Below, in pieces: positions 9,052 through 18,221 of a stretch of DNA of 64,000 bases. The position numbers and the translations under genes were made by a program. The stretch is from Massilia sp. ST3 (GTDB lineage Bacteria; Pseudomonadota; Gammaproteobacteria; Burkholderiales; Burkholderiaceae_D), in NCBI RefSeq assembly GCF_018119405.1, contig NZ_JAGPWC010000010.1:1-64000 (forward strand), given 5' to 3'. The notes below the pieces were generated by a model, which did not search any database, was not told the origin of the DNA, and was given only the letters and a program-made list of their open reading frames with translations. Within the stretch, counting starts at the first letter, position 1. Each line of letters starts with the position of its first letter.

Positions 9052-9121
9052 ATTGATACTAAATCCGGTATCAATGATGCCTAAAAATTGATTGGAAAGT
9101 TATCTGGGCGCATTTTAGACT
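9052..9121 (+). promoter_or_regulatory. Composite operator/promoter, copy 2 (arabinonate operon)
   Basis: The perfect inverted repeat ATTGATAC (9052-9059), 8 bases, GTATCAAT (9068-9075) is followed by AAAAATTGATTGGA at 9083-9096. The GATAC-8-GTATC-10-AAAAATTGATTGGA layout is identical to that at 1408-1449. A candidate promoter is TTGGAA (9092-9097), 18 bases, TAGACT (9116-9121). Confidence 0.6.
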
Positions 9122-9196
9122 TCTTCATCGCTGATCGGGAGACACCAGGGTGGTGCCAACTACCCTAGGCCGTAGAAAAACGAGGAGAAACTAAGA

Positions 9197-10939
9197 ATGT
9201 CCGAGCAAAAGAAGAAAACCACCTTGCGTTCCGCCGCGTGGTTTGGAACCCAGGACAAGAACGGCTTCATGTACCGGAGCTGGATGAAGAACCAGGGCAT
9301 CCCCGACCACGAATTCCAGGGCAAGCCCATCATCGGCATCTGCAATACCTGGTCCGAACTCACCCCCTGCAACGCCCACTTCCGCAAGCTCGCCGAGCAC
9401 GTCAAGCGCGGCATCCTGGAAGCCGGGGGCTTCCCGGTCGAATTCCCCGTCTTCTCGAACGGCGAATCGAACCTGCGTCCGACCGCCATGCTGACCCGTA
9501 ACCTGGCGGCGATGGACGTCGAAGAATCGATCCGCGGCAATCCGATGGACGCCGTGGTACTGCTGGTGGGCTGCGACAAGACCACCCCGGCCCTCCTGAT
9601 GGGCGCGGCCAGCGTCGACCTGCCGACCATCGTCGTCACCGGCGGCCCCATGCTCAACGGTAAGCTGAACGGCAAGGACATCGGTTCCGGCACCGCCGTC
9701 TGGCAGCTGCACGAGCAGGCCAAGGCCGGCCAGATCACGATGCACGAATTCCTGTCCGCCGAAGCCGGCCACTCGCGCTCGGCCGGCACCTGCAACACCA
9801 TGGGCACCGCCTCGACCATGGCCTGCATGGCCGAGTCGCTCGGCACTTCGCTGCCGCACAACGCCGCGATCCCAGCCGTCGACGCGCGCCGCTACGTGCT
9901 GGCGCACATGTCGGGCATCCGCATCGTCGAGATGGTGCACGAAGACCTGAAGCTCTCGAAGATCCTCAAGCGCGAGAACTTCGAGAACGCGATCCGCATG
10001 AACGCGGCCATCGGCGGCTCGACCAACGCCGTGATCCACCTGAAGGCGATCGCCGGCCGCGTCGGCGTGCCGCTCGAGCTGGAAGACTGGACCACCATCG
10101 GCAAGGGCACCCCGACCGTGGTCGACCTGCTGCCTTCGGGCCGCTTCCTGATGGAAGAGTTCTATTACGCCGGCGGCCTGCCGGCCGTGATCCGCCGCAT
10201 GGGCGAGGGCGGCCTGATTCCGCACAAGGACGCGCTGACCGTCAACGGCAAGACCCTGTGGGAGAACTGCCAGGACGCGCCGATCTACAACGACGAAGTG
10301 ATCCGCAAGCTGGACAACCCGCTGATCGCCGACGGCGGCATCTGCATCCTGCGCGGCAACCTGGCGCCGCGTGGCGCCGTGCTGAAGCCGTCCGCCGCCT
10401 CGCCGCACCTGATGAAGCACCGCGGCAAGGCCGTGGTGTTCGAGGATTTCGACCACTACAAGCAGCGCATCAATGATCCGGACCTGGACGTGGACGAAAA
10501 CTCGATCCTGCTCATGAAGAACTGCGGCCCCAAGGGTTACCCGGGCATGGCCGAAGTGGGCAACATGGGCCTGCCGCCCAAGCTGCTGGCGAAGGGCATC
10601 ACCGACATGGTCCGCATCTCGGACGCGCGCATGAGCGGCACCGCCTACGGCACCGTGGTCCTGCACGTGGCGCCGGAAGCGATGGCCGGCGGTCCGCTGG
10701 GCATCGTCCAGGATGGCGACATGATCCAGCTGGACTGCTACAGCGGCTCGTTGAACGTCGAGCTGTCGGACGAGGAAATCAAGGCACGCCTGGCCGACCG
10801 CGCGGAGAAGAACAAGCCGGTGCAGCATAGCGGCTACCAGCGGCTCTACCTCGATCACGTGCTGCAGGCGGACGAGGGCTGCGACTTCGACTTCCTCGTG
10901 GGAAGCCGCGGTTCCGCGGTGCCCAAGCATTCTCATTGA
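9197..10939 (+). CDS. L-arabinonate dehydratase (IlvD/Edd family)
   Basis: This 580-residue [2Fe-2S] enzyme dehydrates L-arabinonate to L-2-keto-3-deoxyarabinonate. Candidate cluster ligands are Cys58, Cys126 (GCDKTTP) and Cys199 (AGTCNTMGTAST), one residue off the three ligand positions known for the Rhizobium L-arabinonate dehydratase. Lys128 follows Cys126 as expected for the magnesium-site lysine. Length and N-terminus (RSAAWFGTQDKNGFMYRSWM) point to the sugar-acid branch rather than IlvD. It is the first gene of the second arabinose block, behind the composite element. D-xylonate or D-fuconate could also be substrates. Confidence 0.92.
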   Translation: MSEQKKKTTLRSAAWFGTQDKNGFMYRSWMKNQGIPDHEFQGKPIIGICNTWSELTPCNAHFRKLAEHVKRGILEAGGFPVEFPVFSNGESNLRPTAMLTRNLAAMDVEESIRGNPMDAVVLLVGCDKTTPALLMGAASVDLPTIVVTGGPMLNGKLNGKDIGSGTAVWQLHEQAKAGQITMHEFLSAEAGHSRSAGTCNTMGTASTMACMAESLGTSLPHNAAIPAVDARRYVLAHMSGIRIVEMVHEDLKLSKILKRENFENAIRMNAAIGGSTNAVIHLKAIAGRVGVPLELEDWTTIGKGTPTVVDLLPSGRFLMEEFYYAGGLPAVIRRMGEGGLIPHKDALTVNGKTLWENCQDAPIYNDEVIRKLDNPLIADGGICILRGNLAPRGAVLKPSAASPHLMKHRGKAVVFEDFDHYKQRINDPDLDVDENSILLMKNCGPKGYPGMAEVGNMGLPPKLLAKGITDMVRISDARMSGTAYGTVVLHVAPEAMAGGPLGIVQDGDMIQLDCYSGSLNVELSDEEIKARLADRAEKNKPVQHSGYQRLYLDHVLQADEGCDFDFLVGSRGSAVPKHSH

Positions 10940-10952
10940 TCGATCGGGAGCT

Positions 10953-11016
10953 GAACGCGTCGGCGGGAAACCCGCCAACCCTACGTAGGGTTGGCGGCTC
11001 TGCCGCCGACGCGTTC
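10953..11016. repeat. Family A intergenic palindromic repeat
   Basis: It has the same layout as 5887-5950: GAACGCGTCGGCGGG, then CCAACCCTACGTAGGGTTGG, then GCCGCCGACGCGTTC. It sits between the dehydratase and AraD1 genes, and is long and perfect enough to fold into a strong RNA hairpin. Confidence 0.85.
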
Positions 11017-11058
11017 AACGCACGTATCCTGACCTAACAACCCATAGGAGACCGGGCC

Positions 11059-12051
11059 ATGCTGCTCGTACAATTTCTGACCGAATCCAAGGAACGCCGC
11101 GTCGGCATCCTGCACGACAACATCATCCGCGTCATCAAGGGCTACGCCACCACCCTGGACCTGGCGCGCGCCGCCATCGCGACCCAAGCAGGCCTGGCCC
11201 AACTGGCCGACACCTCGGCCAGCGCCGAGACCCTCGACTACGAAGACGTGGCGAAAGCCGGCCGCATCCTGCCCCCGCTCGACCACCCGGACGCCGCCCA
11301 CTGCTACGTCACCGGCACCGGCCTGACCCACCTGGGCAGCGCCGATACGCGCGACGCCATGCACAAGAAGATCGGCGGCGACGTCGAGACCTTGAGCGAC
11401 TCGATGAAGATGTTCCGCATGGGCGTCGAAGGCGGCAAACCCGCCGCCGGCACCGCGGGCGTGCAGCCGGAATGGTTCTACAAGGGCGACGGCTCGATCG
11501 TGCGCGCCACCGGCCAGGACCTGGACATGCCCGATTTCGCCCTCGACGGCGGCGAGGAACCGGAGATCGCCGGCCTCTACCTGATCGGCGACGACGGCCA
11601 GCCTTACCGCCTCGGTTTCGCGATCGGCAACGAGTTCTCGGACCACGTCACCGAACGCCAGAACTACCTGTATCTCGCGCACTCCAAGCTGCGCAACTGC
11701 GGCGTCGGCCCGGCCCTGCTGGTGGGCGAACTGCCGGCCCACGTCGAAGGCGTCTCGCGCATCTACGACAAGAGCGGCCAGGTGCGCTGGGAGAAGGCTT
11801 TCGTGAGCGGTGAGCAGAACATGTCGCACACCATCGCCAACCTCGAATACCACCATTTCAAGTACGGCCTGTTCAATCGTCCGGGCGACGTGCACATCCA
11901 CTTCTTCGGCACCGCCACCCTGAGCGTGGCCGACAACATCGTGGTGGAAGCCGGCGAGACCTTCGAAGTCCAGTCGCCCACCTTCGGCCCGGCCCTGCGC
12001 AACAAGCTGGCCGTCCACGCCACCCCATTTGCGAAAGTGAAGACCTTATGA
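11059..12051 (+). CDS. AraD1 family protein (FAH fold; probable 2-keto-3-deoxyarabinonate dehydratase)
   Basis: This 330-residue protein belongs to the AraD1/GguC group of the fumarylacetoacetate hydrolase superfamily. The C-terminal half carries FAH-like metal-site features (GEEPEIAGLYLI, FAIGNEFSDHVTERQNYLYLAHSK). Sandwiched between arabinonate dehydratase and ketoglutarate-semialdehyde dehydrogenase, it most likely converts L-2-keto-3-deoxyarabinonate to 2-oxoglutarate semialdehyde. The classical enzyme for this step is a DapA-fold protein, and none is present here. FAH-fold enzymes catalyse the equivalent step on ketodeoxyxylonate, so the assignment is reasonable but inferred. It overlaps the next gene by four bases (ATGA). 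Confidence 0.85.
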   Translation: MLLVQFLTESKERRVGILHDNIIRVIKGYATTLDLARAAIATQAGLAQLADTSASAETLDYEDVAKAGRILPPLDHPDAAHCYVTGTGLTHLGSADTRDAMHKKIGGDVETLSDSMKMFRMGVEGGKPAAGTAGVQPEWFYKGDGSIVRATGQDLDMPDFALDGGEEPEIAGLYLIGDDGQPYRLGFAIGNEFSDHVTERQNYLYLAHSKLRNCGVGPALLVGELPAHVEGVSRIYDKSGQVRWEKAFVSGEQNMSHTIANLEYHHFKYGLFNRPGDVHIHFFGTATLSVADNIVVEAGETFEVQSPTFGPALRNKLAVHATPFAKVKTL

Positions 12052-13619
12052 GCATTACCGGAGAAGCCATTATCGGCGGCGCCCAGGAACGCGGCGCCGG
12101 CGGTTCGTTCAAGGCCTGGGACCCGAGCCGCCGCGAATACCTGGAACCCGCCTTCCACATGGTCACGCCCGACCAGATCGACCGCGCCTGCCGCCTGGCT
12201 GGCGAAGCCTTTGACACCTTCCGCGCCACCAGCGACCAGGAACGCGCCCAGTTCCTCGACACGGTCGCCGAGCAGATCCTGGCCATCGGCGACGAACTGA
12301 TCGAACGCGCGATGGCGGAATCCGGCCTGCCGCGCGTGCGCCTGGAAGGGGAGCGCATGCGCACCGTGAACCAGCTGCGCATGTTCGGCGCCCTGCTGCG
12401 CGAAGGCTCCTGGGCCGACGCCCGCCTGGACACCCCGCTGCCGGAACGCACGCCGCCGCGCCCGGACCTGCGCATGCGCCTGATCGGCCTGGGCCCGGTC
12501 GCCGTCTTTGCCGCCTCCAACTTCCCGCTGGCCTTCTCGGTGGCCGGCGGCGATACCGCCTCCGCCTTCGCGGCCGGCTGCCCGGTGGTGCTCAAGGCCC
12601 ACTCGGCCCATCCCGGCACCTCCGAACTGGTGGCGCGCGCCGTCACCAAGGCCGTCCAACTGTGCGCACTGCCGGCCGGCGTGTTCACCCTGCTGACGGG
12701 CACCGGCAACGGCATCGGCCAGGCCCTGGTCGGCCATCCGGCAATCCAGGCGGTCGGCTTCACCGGTTCGCGCTCGGGCGGCACCGCCCTGATGGCCGTG
12801 GCCGCGGCGCGCAAGCAGCCGATCCCGGTCTACGCCGAGATGAGCAGCATTAACCCGGTGTTCCTGATGCCGAACGCACTGGAAAACCGCGCCGAGGAGA
12901 TCGGCAAGCACTTCGCCGCCTCGCTGACCCTGGGCGTCGGCCAGTTCTGCACCAACCCCGGCCTGGTGCTGGCTGTGGACGGCCCCGGCCTGTCGACCTT
13001 CTGCAAGGCCGCGCTTGATGCCCTGCACGCCACCCAGGCGGCAGTGATGCTGAACCAGAACATCGCCGACAGCTACCGCAAGGGCGTCGACGCGCTGGCG
13101 AACAACGCGGCCATCACCACCCTGGCGCGCCTGGAGCACGAGGAAGGCAAGGGCGCCGCGGCGCTGTTCCGCGTCAGCGCGGAAGAGTTCCTGACCCGCC
13201 ACGAGCTGCACGAGGAAGTCTTCGGCCCGGCCTCGGTGCTGGTGGTATGCCAGAACCTCGGGCAGCTGCACGAGGTGGCGGAAGTGCTGGAAGGCCAGCT
13301 GACCGCGACCCTGCAGATCGATCCGGAAGATTACGCGGATGCCAAGGCCCTGCTGCCTGTGCTCGAGCGCAAGGTCGGCCGCATCCTGGCCAACGGCTAC
13401 CCGACCGGCGTCGAAGTGTCGACCGCCATGGTCCACGGCGGTCCTTTCCCGTCGACCGCCGACGGCCGCAGCACCTCGGTGGGCACCGGCGCGATCAGCC
13501 GCTTCCTGCGTCCGGTCTGCTACCAGAACATGCCGGCCGAGCTGCTGCCGGAAGTCCTGCGCGACGGTAACCCGCTGGGCACCTGGCGCCGCCGCGACGG
13601 CGCGTTGACCAAAGAGTAA
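12048..13619 (+). CDS. 2-oxoglutarate semialdehyde dehydrogenase (aldehyde dehydrogenase family)
   Basis: This 523-residue NAD(P)-dependent aldehyde dehydrogenase of the ketoglutarate-semialdehyde dehydrogenase type makes 2-oxoglutarate, the end product of oxidative pentose breakdown. The catalytic Cys is Cys301 (VGQFCTNPG) and the general base is Glu264 (YAEMSSINPV). The NAD-binding stretch GFTGSRSGG is visible. Its ATG overlaps the stop of the AraD1 gene, which indicates translational coupling. It is 36 bases from the SDR gene and in the same operon. Confidence 0.93.
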   Translation: MSITGEAIIGGAQERGAGGSFKAWDPSRREYLEPAFHMVTPDQIDRACRLAGEAFDTFRATSDQERAQFLDTVAEQILAIGDELIERAMAESGLPRVRLEGERMRTVNQLRMFGALLREGSWADARLDTPLPERTPPRPDLRMRLIGLGPVAVFAASNFPLAFSVAGGDTASAFAAGCPVVLKAHSAHPGTSELVARAVTKAVQLCALPAGVFTLLTGTGNGIGQALVGHPAIQAVGFTGSRSGGTALMAVAAARKQPIPVYAEMSSINPVFLMPNALENRAEEIGKHFAASLTLGVGQFCTNPGLVLAVDGPGLSTFCKAALDALHATQAAVMLNQNIADSYRKGVDALANNAAITTLARLEHEEGKGAAALFRVSAEEFLTRHELHEEVFGPASVLVVCQNLGQLHEVAEVLEGQLTATLQIDPEDYADAKALLPVLERKVGRILANGYPTGVEVSTAMVHGGPFPSTADGRSTSVGTGAISRFLRPVCYQNMPAELLPEVLRDGNPLGTWRRRDGALTKE

Positions 13620-13654
13620 AAACGGCCGCACAATAAGAACAGATGGAGACAGTG

Positions 13655-14422
13655 ATGAGTCAGTTGGCGAAGTATCCCAGCTTGCGGGGCAAGCGTGTAT
13701 TCGTGACCGGTGGCGGCACCGGCATCGGCGAGGCGATCGTGAGCGCCTTCGTGGAGCAGGGCGCCGCGGTGGCCTTCGTGGACATCGCCAGGCAGCCCAG
13801 CGAAGCCCTGTGCGCGAGGCTGGCGGCGGCAGGCCACGACGCGCCGGTGTTCCGCTATTGCGACATCACCGACATCCCCGCGCTGCAGCGCACGGTGGCC
13901 GAACTGGCCGCCCAGCTGGGCGACTTCGACATCCTGGTCAACAATGCCGCCAACGACCAGCGCCACGACATCAAGGATGTCTCGCTCGACTACTGGAACG
14001 AGCGCATCGCCATCAACCAGCGTCCGATGTTCTTCACCATCCAGGCCGTCCTGGAGGGCATGAAGAAGAAGGGCGGCGGGTCGATCATCAACTTCAGCTC
14101 CATGTCCTGGCATGCCAAGGGCGCCGGCTATCCGGTCTACGCCACCACCAAGGCGGCCGTCATCGGCCTGACCCGCAGCCTGGCGCGCGACCTCGGTCCG
14201 TTCGGCGTGCGCGTCAATACCGTCACCCCGGGCTGGGTCATGACCCAGCGCCAGATCGAGCTGTGGGTCGATGCGGCGGCGGAAGAGGAAATCAAGAAGG
14301 CGCAGTGCCTGCCGGGCAAGCTGATGCCGGAGGATGTCGCCAACATGGTGCTCTTCCTGGGCGCGGACGACAGCAAGATGTGCACGGCGCAGGATTTCGT
14401 GGTGGATGCGGGTTGGACTTGA
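13655..14422 (+). CDS. SDR-family sugar dehydrogenase (probable L-arabinose 1-dehydrogenase)
   Basis: This 255-residue classical short-chain dehydrogenase has the cofactor motif TGGGTGIG (residues 18-25), NNAA, and the catalytic Tyr162-x3-Lys166 pair (VYATTKAA). It ends with the usual VVDAGWT. GGAGA lies 5 bases before the ATG at 13655; the alternative ATG at 13643 has no ribosome site. As the only dehydrogenase in the locus that could oxidise the sugar itself, it is the best candidate for L-arabinose to L-arabinonolactone. That assignment comes from pathway completeness; residues alone would also allow other sugars or secondary alcohols. Confidence 0.88.
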   Translation: MSQLAKYPSLRGKRVFVTGGGTGIGEAIVSAFVEQGAAVAFVDIARQPSEALCARLAAAGHDAPVFRYCDITDIPALQRTVAELAAQLGDFDILVNNAANDQRHDIKDVSLDYWNERIAINQRPMFFTIQAVLEGMKKKGGGSIINFSSMSWHAKGAGYPVYATTKAAVIGLTRSLARDLGPFGVRVNTVTPGWVMTQRQIELWVDAAAEEEIKKAQCLPGKLMPEDVANMVLFLGADDSKMCTAQDFVVDAGWT

Positions 14423-14498
14423 CGATGTAGTGCTCTAAGGGTTGGCGCTTTGCCGGCCCGTGTCGTATCCGTCCAGTCGTACCCGCCCACCTACCACC

Positions 14499-14576
14499 GT
14501 CATCCCGGCGCAGGCCGGGATCCAAGTTCGCAGCTTTGCCAGCAAACTTGGGTTCCGGCCTGCGCCGGAACGACGG
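14499..14576. repeat. Family B intergenic palindromic repeat
   Basis: Inverted arms read roughly CGTCATCCCGGCGCAGG and CCTGCGCCGGAACGACGG, with AAGTT/AACTTGGG inner ends. Related copies lie at 18089, 21788, 37641 and (half) 51957. It separates the catabolic genes from the secreted hydrolases. Confidence 0.85.
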
Positions 14577-14594
14577 GGTGTTTTGGAGTCCGCC

Positions 14595-16514
14595 ATGAAT
14601 GCATACTGCCGTATCCCGCTGGCCGCCATCGCCCTGCTGTGCACCCACGCGCACGCCGCGGCACTGACCAGCCCCGACCGCCACATCAGCGTCGACGTCG
14701 TCGTATCGAGCACCGGCACGCTGACCTACGCCGTTTCGCGCGACGGCAAACCCGTCATCCTCCCATCCGCCCTCGGCCTCCAGCTGAAGGGCGCCGACCT
14801 GTCCGGCAAGCTGAGCCTCGCGGCCAGCTCGCCGGTCAAGCCGGTACGCGACACCTACGAACTCGCCACGGCCAAGAAGCGCAGGATCACCTACAGCGCC
14901 AACGAGCAGACCCACACCGTCCGCAACGCGGCAGGGCAGGCGATGGACGTGACCTTCCGCGCATCGAACGACGGCGTGGCATTCCGCTACGTGGTGCGCG
15001 AACCGAAGCTGGGTCTTAAGCAATTCGTTTCCGAATCCACCAGCTTCGCCTTCGACCCCGCAAGCAAAGCCTGGCTGCAGCCGATGTCGGTCGCCCAGAC
15101 CGGCTGGAGCAACACTAACCCGTCCTACGAGGAACACTACCAGCGCGAGATCGCGGTGGGTACGCCTTCGAAACTGGGCGCCGGCTGGGTCTTCCCGGCC
15201 CTGTTCCGCACCGGCGACACCTGGGTGGCCCTGACCGAAGCCAGCATGGACGGCAGCTTCCACGCCTCGCGCCTGGCTTCCGAGTCGCCGAACGGCGTCT
15301 ACCGCCTGGCGCCGCCGGCGGCGCCCGAGGTCTTCACCAATGGTGCGCTGCTTGCCAGCGCGAAGGGTGATCTCGTTACCCCCTGGCGCATCGTCACCCT
15401 CGGCTCGCTCAAGACCCTGGTCGAATCCACGCTCGGTACCGACCTGGCCGCGCCCAGCATCTCCTTCTCCAAGGCGCGCGTCCAGCCCGGCCATGCTTCC
15501 TGGAGCTGGGCGCTGCTGAAGGACGACGGCACCGTCTTCGACACGCAAAAGCGGTTCGTCGACTTCGCCGCCGACATGAAATGGGACTACACCCTGGTCG
15601 ACGCCGACTGGGACCGCAAGATCGGCGTCGACAAGCTGCGCGAACTGGTGAAGTATGCCGACGGGAAGAAGGTCGGCATCCTGGTCTGGTACAACTCGTC
15701 CGGCGCCTGGAACAAGACCGAGTACAGCCCGAAAGGTGCGCTACTTACGCCAGCCCAGCGCAAGAAGGAATTCGCCCGCCTGCGCGAGCTCGGCGTCAAG
15801 GGCGTCAAGATCGACTTCTTCGCCGGCGACGGCCAGTCGATGATCGCCTATTATGTGGATCTCCTGAAGGACGCGGCCGACGCCGGCCTGCTGGTGAACT
15901 TCCACGGCGCCACCTTGCCGCGCGGCTGGTCGCGCACCTATCCCAACCTGATGACGGTGGAAGCGGTGCGCGGCTTCGAGTTCGCCACCTTCGAGCAGGC
16001 CGACCAGGACGCCGTGGTCGCCCACGCGGCCATGCTGCCTTTCGCCCGCAACCTGTTCGACCCCATGGACTTCACGCCGATGGTCTTCGGCGACATCCCC
16101 AAGATCAAGCGCGCCACCCGCAACGGCTTCGAGCTGGCCGAGTCGGTGCTGTTCCTGTCCGGCATCCAGCACTTCGCCGAGCGTCCGGAAGGCATGGCCA
16201 CCGCTCCCGGCTATGTGAAGACGCTGCTGCAGGACCTGCCGCGCAGCTGGGACGATGTGCGCTTCATCGACGGCTATCCCGGCCGCTACGCCGTCATCGC
16301 GCGCAGGAGCGGCGACAGCTGGTATGTGGCGGGGATCAACGCCGACGGCGCCGCGCGCAAGGTCGACCTCGACCTGTCCTTCCTCGGCGCGCGCAGCGGC
16401 ACGCTGATCGCAGACGGCGACACCGAACGCAGTTTCACCCAGGCCCCCATCAAGGCCGGCAAGACAACGATTAGCATCAAACCGCAAGGCGGCTTCGTAG
16501 CCGTATTCAAGTAA
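14595..16514 (+). CDS. Secreted GH97-family glycoside hydrolase
   Basis: This 639-residue protein has a signal peptide (MNAYCRIPLAAIALLCTHAHA), an N-terminal beta-sandwich, a central (beta/alpha)8 barrel and a short C-terminal beta domain, in the GH97 (SusB/alpha-galactosidase) order. The barrel segments WDYTLVDADWD, GILVWYNSSGAWN and GVKIDFFAGDGQSM are characteristic. The Asp in KIDFF is a candidate nucleophile if this is a retaining member. The start at 14595 has TTGGAG 6 bases upstream. It leads a run of arabinan-degrading enzymes, so it may remove alpha-galactosyl or beta-L-arabinopyranosyl side groups. The exact substrate is unknown. Confidence 0.85.
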   Translation: MNAYCRIPLAAIALLCTHAHAAALTSPDRHISVDVVVSSTGTLTYAVSRDGKPVILPSALGLQLKGADLSGKLSLAASSPVKPVRDTYELATAKKRRITYSANEQTHTVRNAAGQAMDVTFRASNDGVAFRYVVREPKLGLKQFVSESTSFAFDPASKAWLQPMSVAQTGWSNTNPSYEEHYQREIAVGTPSKLGAGWVFPALFRTGDTWVALTEASMDGSFHASRLASESPNGVYRLAPPAAPEVFTNGALLASAKGDLVTPWRIVTLGSLKTLVESTLGTDLAAPSISFSKARVQPGHASWSWALLKDDGTVFDTQKRFVDFAADMKWDYTLVDADWDRKIGVDKLRELVKYADGKKVGILVWYNSSGAWNKTEYSPKGALLTPAQRKKEFARLRELGVKGVKIDFFAGDGQSMIAYYVDLLKDAADAGLLVNFHGATLPRGWSRTYPNLMTVEAVRGFEFATFEQADQDAVVAHAAMLPFARNLFDPMDFTPMVFGDIPKIKRATRNGFELAESVLFLSGIQHFAERPEGMATAPGYVKTLLQDLPRSWDDVRFIDGYPGRYAVIARRSGDSWYVAGINADGAARKVDLDLSFLGARSGTLIADGDTERSFTQAPIKAGKTTISIKPQGGFVAVFK

Positions 16515-16531
16515 AACACCAGGAGACACGC

Positions 16532-18073
16532 ATGAACGTATTCAAGCCCACCCTCGTCGCCTTGGCCATGGCCGCACTGCCGGCCTTTGCCCAGGTGAGC
16601 GTCACGGTCGACACCACGAAGCCCGGCCCGGTCATCAACAAGAACGTCTACGGCCAGTTCGCCGAGCACCTCGGCACCGGCATCTACGAGGGCCTCTGGG
16701 TCGGTCCACAGTCCAAGATCCCGAACACCCGCGGCTGGCGCAACGACGTGGTAGGCGCACTGAAGGAACTCAAGGTGCCGCTGGTGCGCTGGCCGGGCGG
16801 CTGCTTCGCCGACGAATACCACTGGCGCGACGGCATCGGCGCGCGCAACAAGCGTCCGGTGAAGGTCAACACCCACTGGGGCGGGGTGGCGGAAGACAAC
16901 GCCGTCGGCACCCACGAGTTCTTCGACCTGGTCGAGATCCTGGGCACCGAAGCCTATGTCAACGGCAACCTGGGTTCCGGTACCCCGCAGGAGATGGCCG
17001 AGTGGCTCGAGTACATGACCTCGGACACCAAGTCGACCCTGGCCGAGCAGCGCCGCAAGAACGGCCGCAAGGAGCCGTACAAGGTCGCCTTCTTCGGCAT
17101 CGGTAACGAAGCCTGGGGCTGCGGCGGCAACATGAAGCCGGAGTACTACGCCAACCTGTACAACCACTACGCCACCTTCCTGAAGACGCCGCCGAATGCG
17201 CGTCCGAAGATGATCGCCAGCGGCGGCAACGACGACGATACCAAGTGGACCGAAGTGCTGAGCAAGGAAGCCGCGCGCGGCACCGACGGCATCAGCTTCC
17301 ACTTCTACACCCTGCCGACCGGCGTGTGGGAGAAGAAGGGCGCCGCCACCGGCTTCCCGGAATCGGAATGGTTCTCGACCATGCAGCAGACCATGCGCAT
17401 GGACGGCCACATCCGCCGCAACGTCGCCATCCTGGACAAGAACGATCCCGAGAAGAAGATCGGTTTCTATGTCGACGAATGGGGCACCTGGTACGACGTG
17501 GAGCCGGGCACCAACCCGGGCTTCCTGTTCCAGCGTAATACCATCCGCGACGCGGTCGTGGCGGCGGTCAACTTCAACATCTTCCACGCCCACGCCGAGC
17601 GCGTGCGCATGACGATGATCGCGCAGATGGTCAACGTGCTGCAGGCGATGATCATCACCGACAAGGAAAAGATGCTGCTGACCCCGACCTACCACGCCTA
17701 CAAGATGTACATCCCGTTCCAGGATGCGACCTCGCTGCCGGTGGCGGTGGACAACGACGTGGCGTATTCGAGCAACGGCAAGTCGGTGCCGGGCATCAGC
17801 GCCTCGGCCGCCCGCGGCAAGGACGGCAAGACCTACATCGCCCTGGTCAACACCCACCCGACCCGCGCCAGCGACATCACCCTGAACGTGGGTGGGCAGA
17901 ACGTGACCGGTGTCTCGGGCCAGATCCTGACCGCCGACGCGATGGACGCGCACAACACCTTCGAGAAGCCGCAGGCAGTCAAGCCGGCGCCGTACAGCGC
18001 GAAGGCGGCTGACGGCAAGCTGACCATGAAGGTGCCGGCGAAGGCGGTGATCGTTGTGTCGGTTGATGCGTAA
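16532..18073 (+). CDS. Secreted alpha-L-arabinofuranosidase (GH51)
   Basis: This 513-residue GH51 enzyme releases terminal alpha-L-arabinofuranosyl residues from arabinan or arabinoxylan. It has a signal peptide (MNVFKPTLVALAMAALPAFA), the family start GQFAEHLGTGIYEGLWVG, the acid/base Glu193 (GIGNEAWGCGGN) and the nucleophile Glu316 (FYVDEWGTWY). GH51 enzymes are often cytoplasmic, so the signal peptide indicates a periplasmic or exported form. AGGAGA precedes the ATG, 17 bases after the GH97 stop. Confidence 0.94.
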   Translation: MNVFKPTLVALAMAALPAFAQVSVTVDTTKPGPVINKNVYGQFAEHLGTGIYEGLWVGPQSKIPNTRGWRNDVVGALKELKVPLVRWPGGCFADEYHWRDGIGARNKRPVKVNTHWGGVAEDNAVGTHEFFDLVEILGTEAYVNGNLGSGTPQEMAEWLEYMTSDTKSTLAEQRRKNGRKEPYKVAFFGIGNEAWGCGGNMKPEYYANLYNHYATFLKTPPNARPKMIASGGNDDDTKWTEVLSKEAARGTDGISFHFYTLPTGVWEKKGAATGFPESEWFSTMQQTMRMDGHIRRNVAILDKNDPEKKIGFYVDEWGTWYDVEPGTNPGFLFQRNTIRDAVVAAVNFNIFHAHAERVRMTMIAQMVNVLQAMIITDKEKMLLTPTYHAYKMYIPFQDATSLPVAVDNDVAYSSNGKSVPGISASAARGKDGKTYIALVNTHPTRASDITLNVGGQNVTGVSGQILTADAMDAHNTFEKPQAVKPAPYSAKAADGKLTMKVPAKAVIVVSVDA

Positions 18074-18088
18074 TAGTTAGCCCAAGCC

Positions 18089-18195
18089 CGTCGTTCCGGC
18101 GAAGGCCGGAACCCAAGTTGCACGCGTTGTCGAGACGCTAAACTTGGGTCCCGGCCTCCGCCGGGAGTCGTTACCGCCAGTGGCGGTAACGACGG
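18089..18195. repeat. Family B intergenic palindromic repeat
   Basis: CGTCGTTCCGGCGAAGGCCGG opens the left arm and the right arm is its inverted counterpart ending near GGGAGTCG. An additional GTTACCGCCAGTGGCGGTAAC palindrome follows. It sits between the GH51 and GH43 genes. Confidence 0.8.
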
Positions 18196-18221
18196 TCTTA
18201 ACTTCAACTCAGGATTACGCG

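Noticed and set aside
14499-18195. Family B repeats considered as a CRISPR array or insertion-sequence ends
   Set aside because: Copies are far apart, inverted within themselves, and lack regular spacers or a transposase gene.
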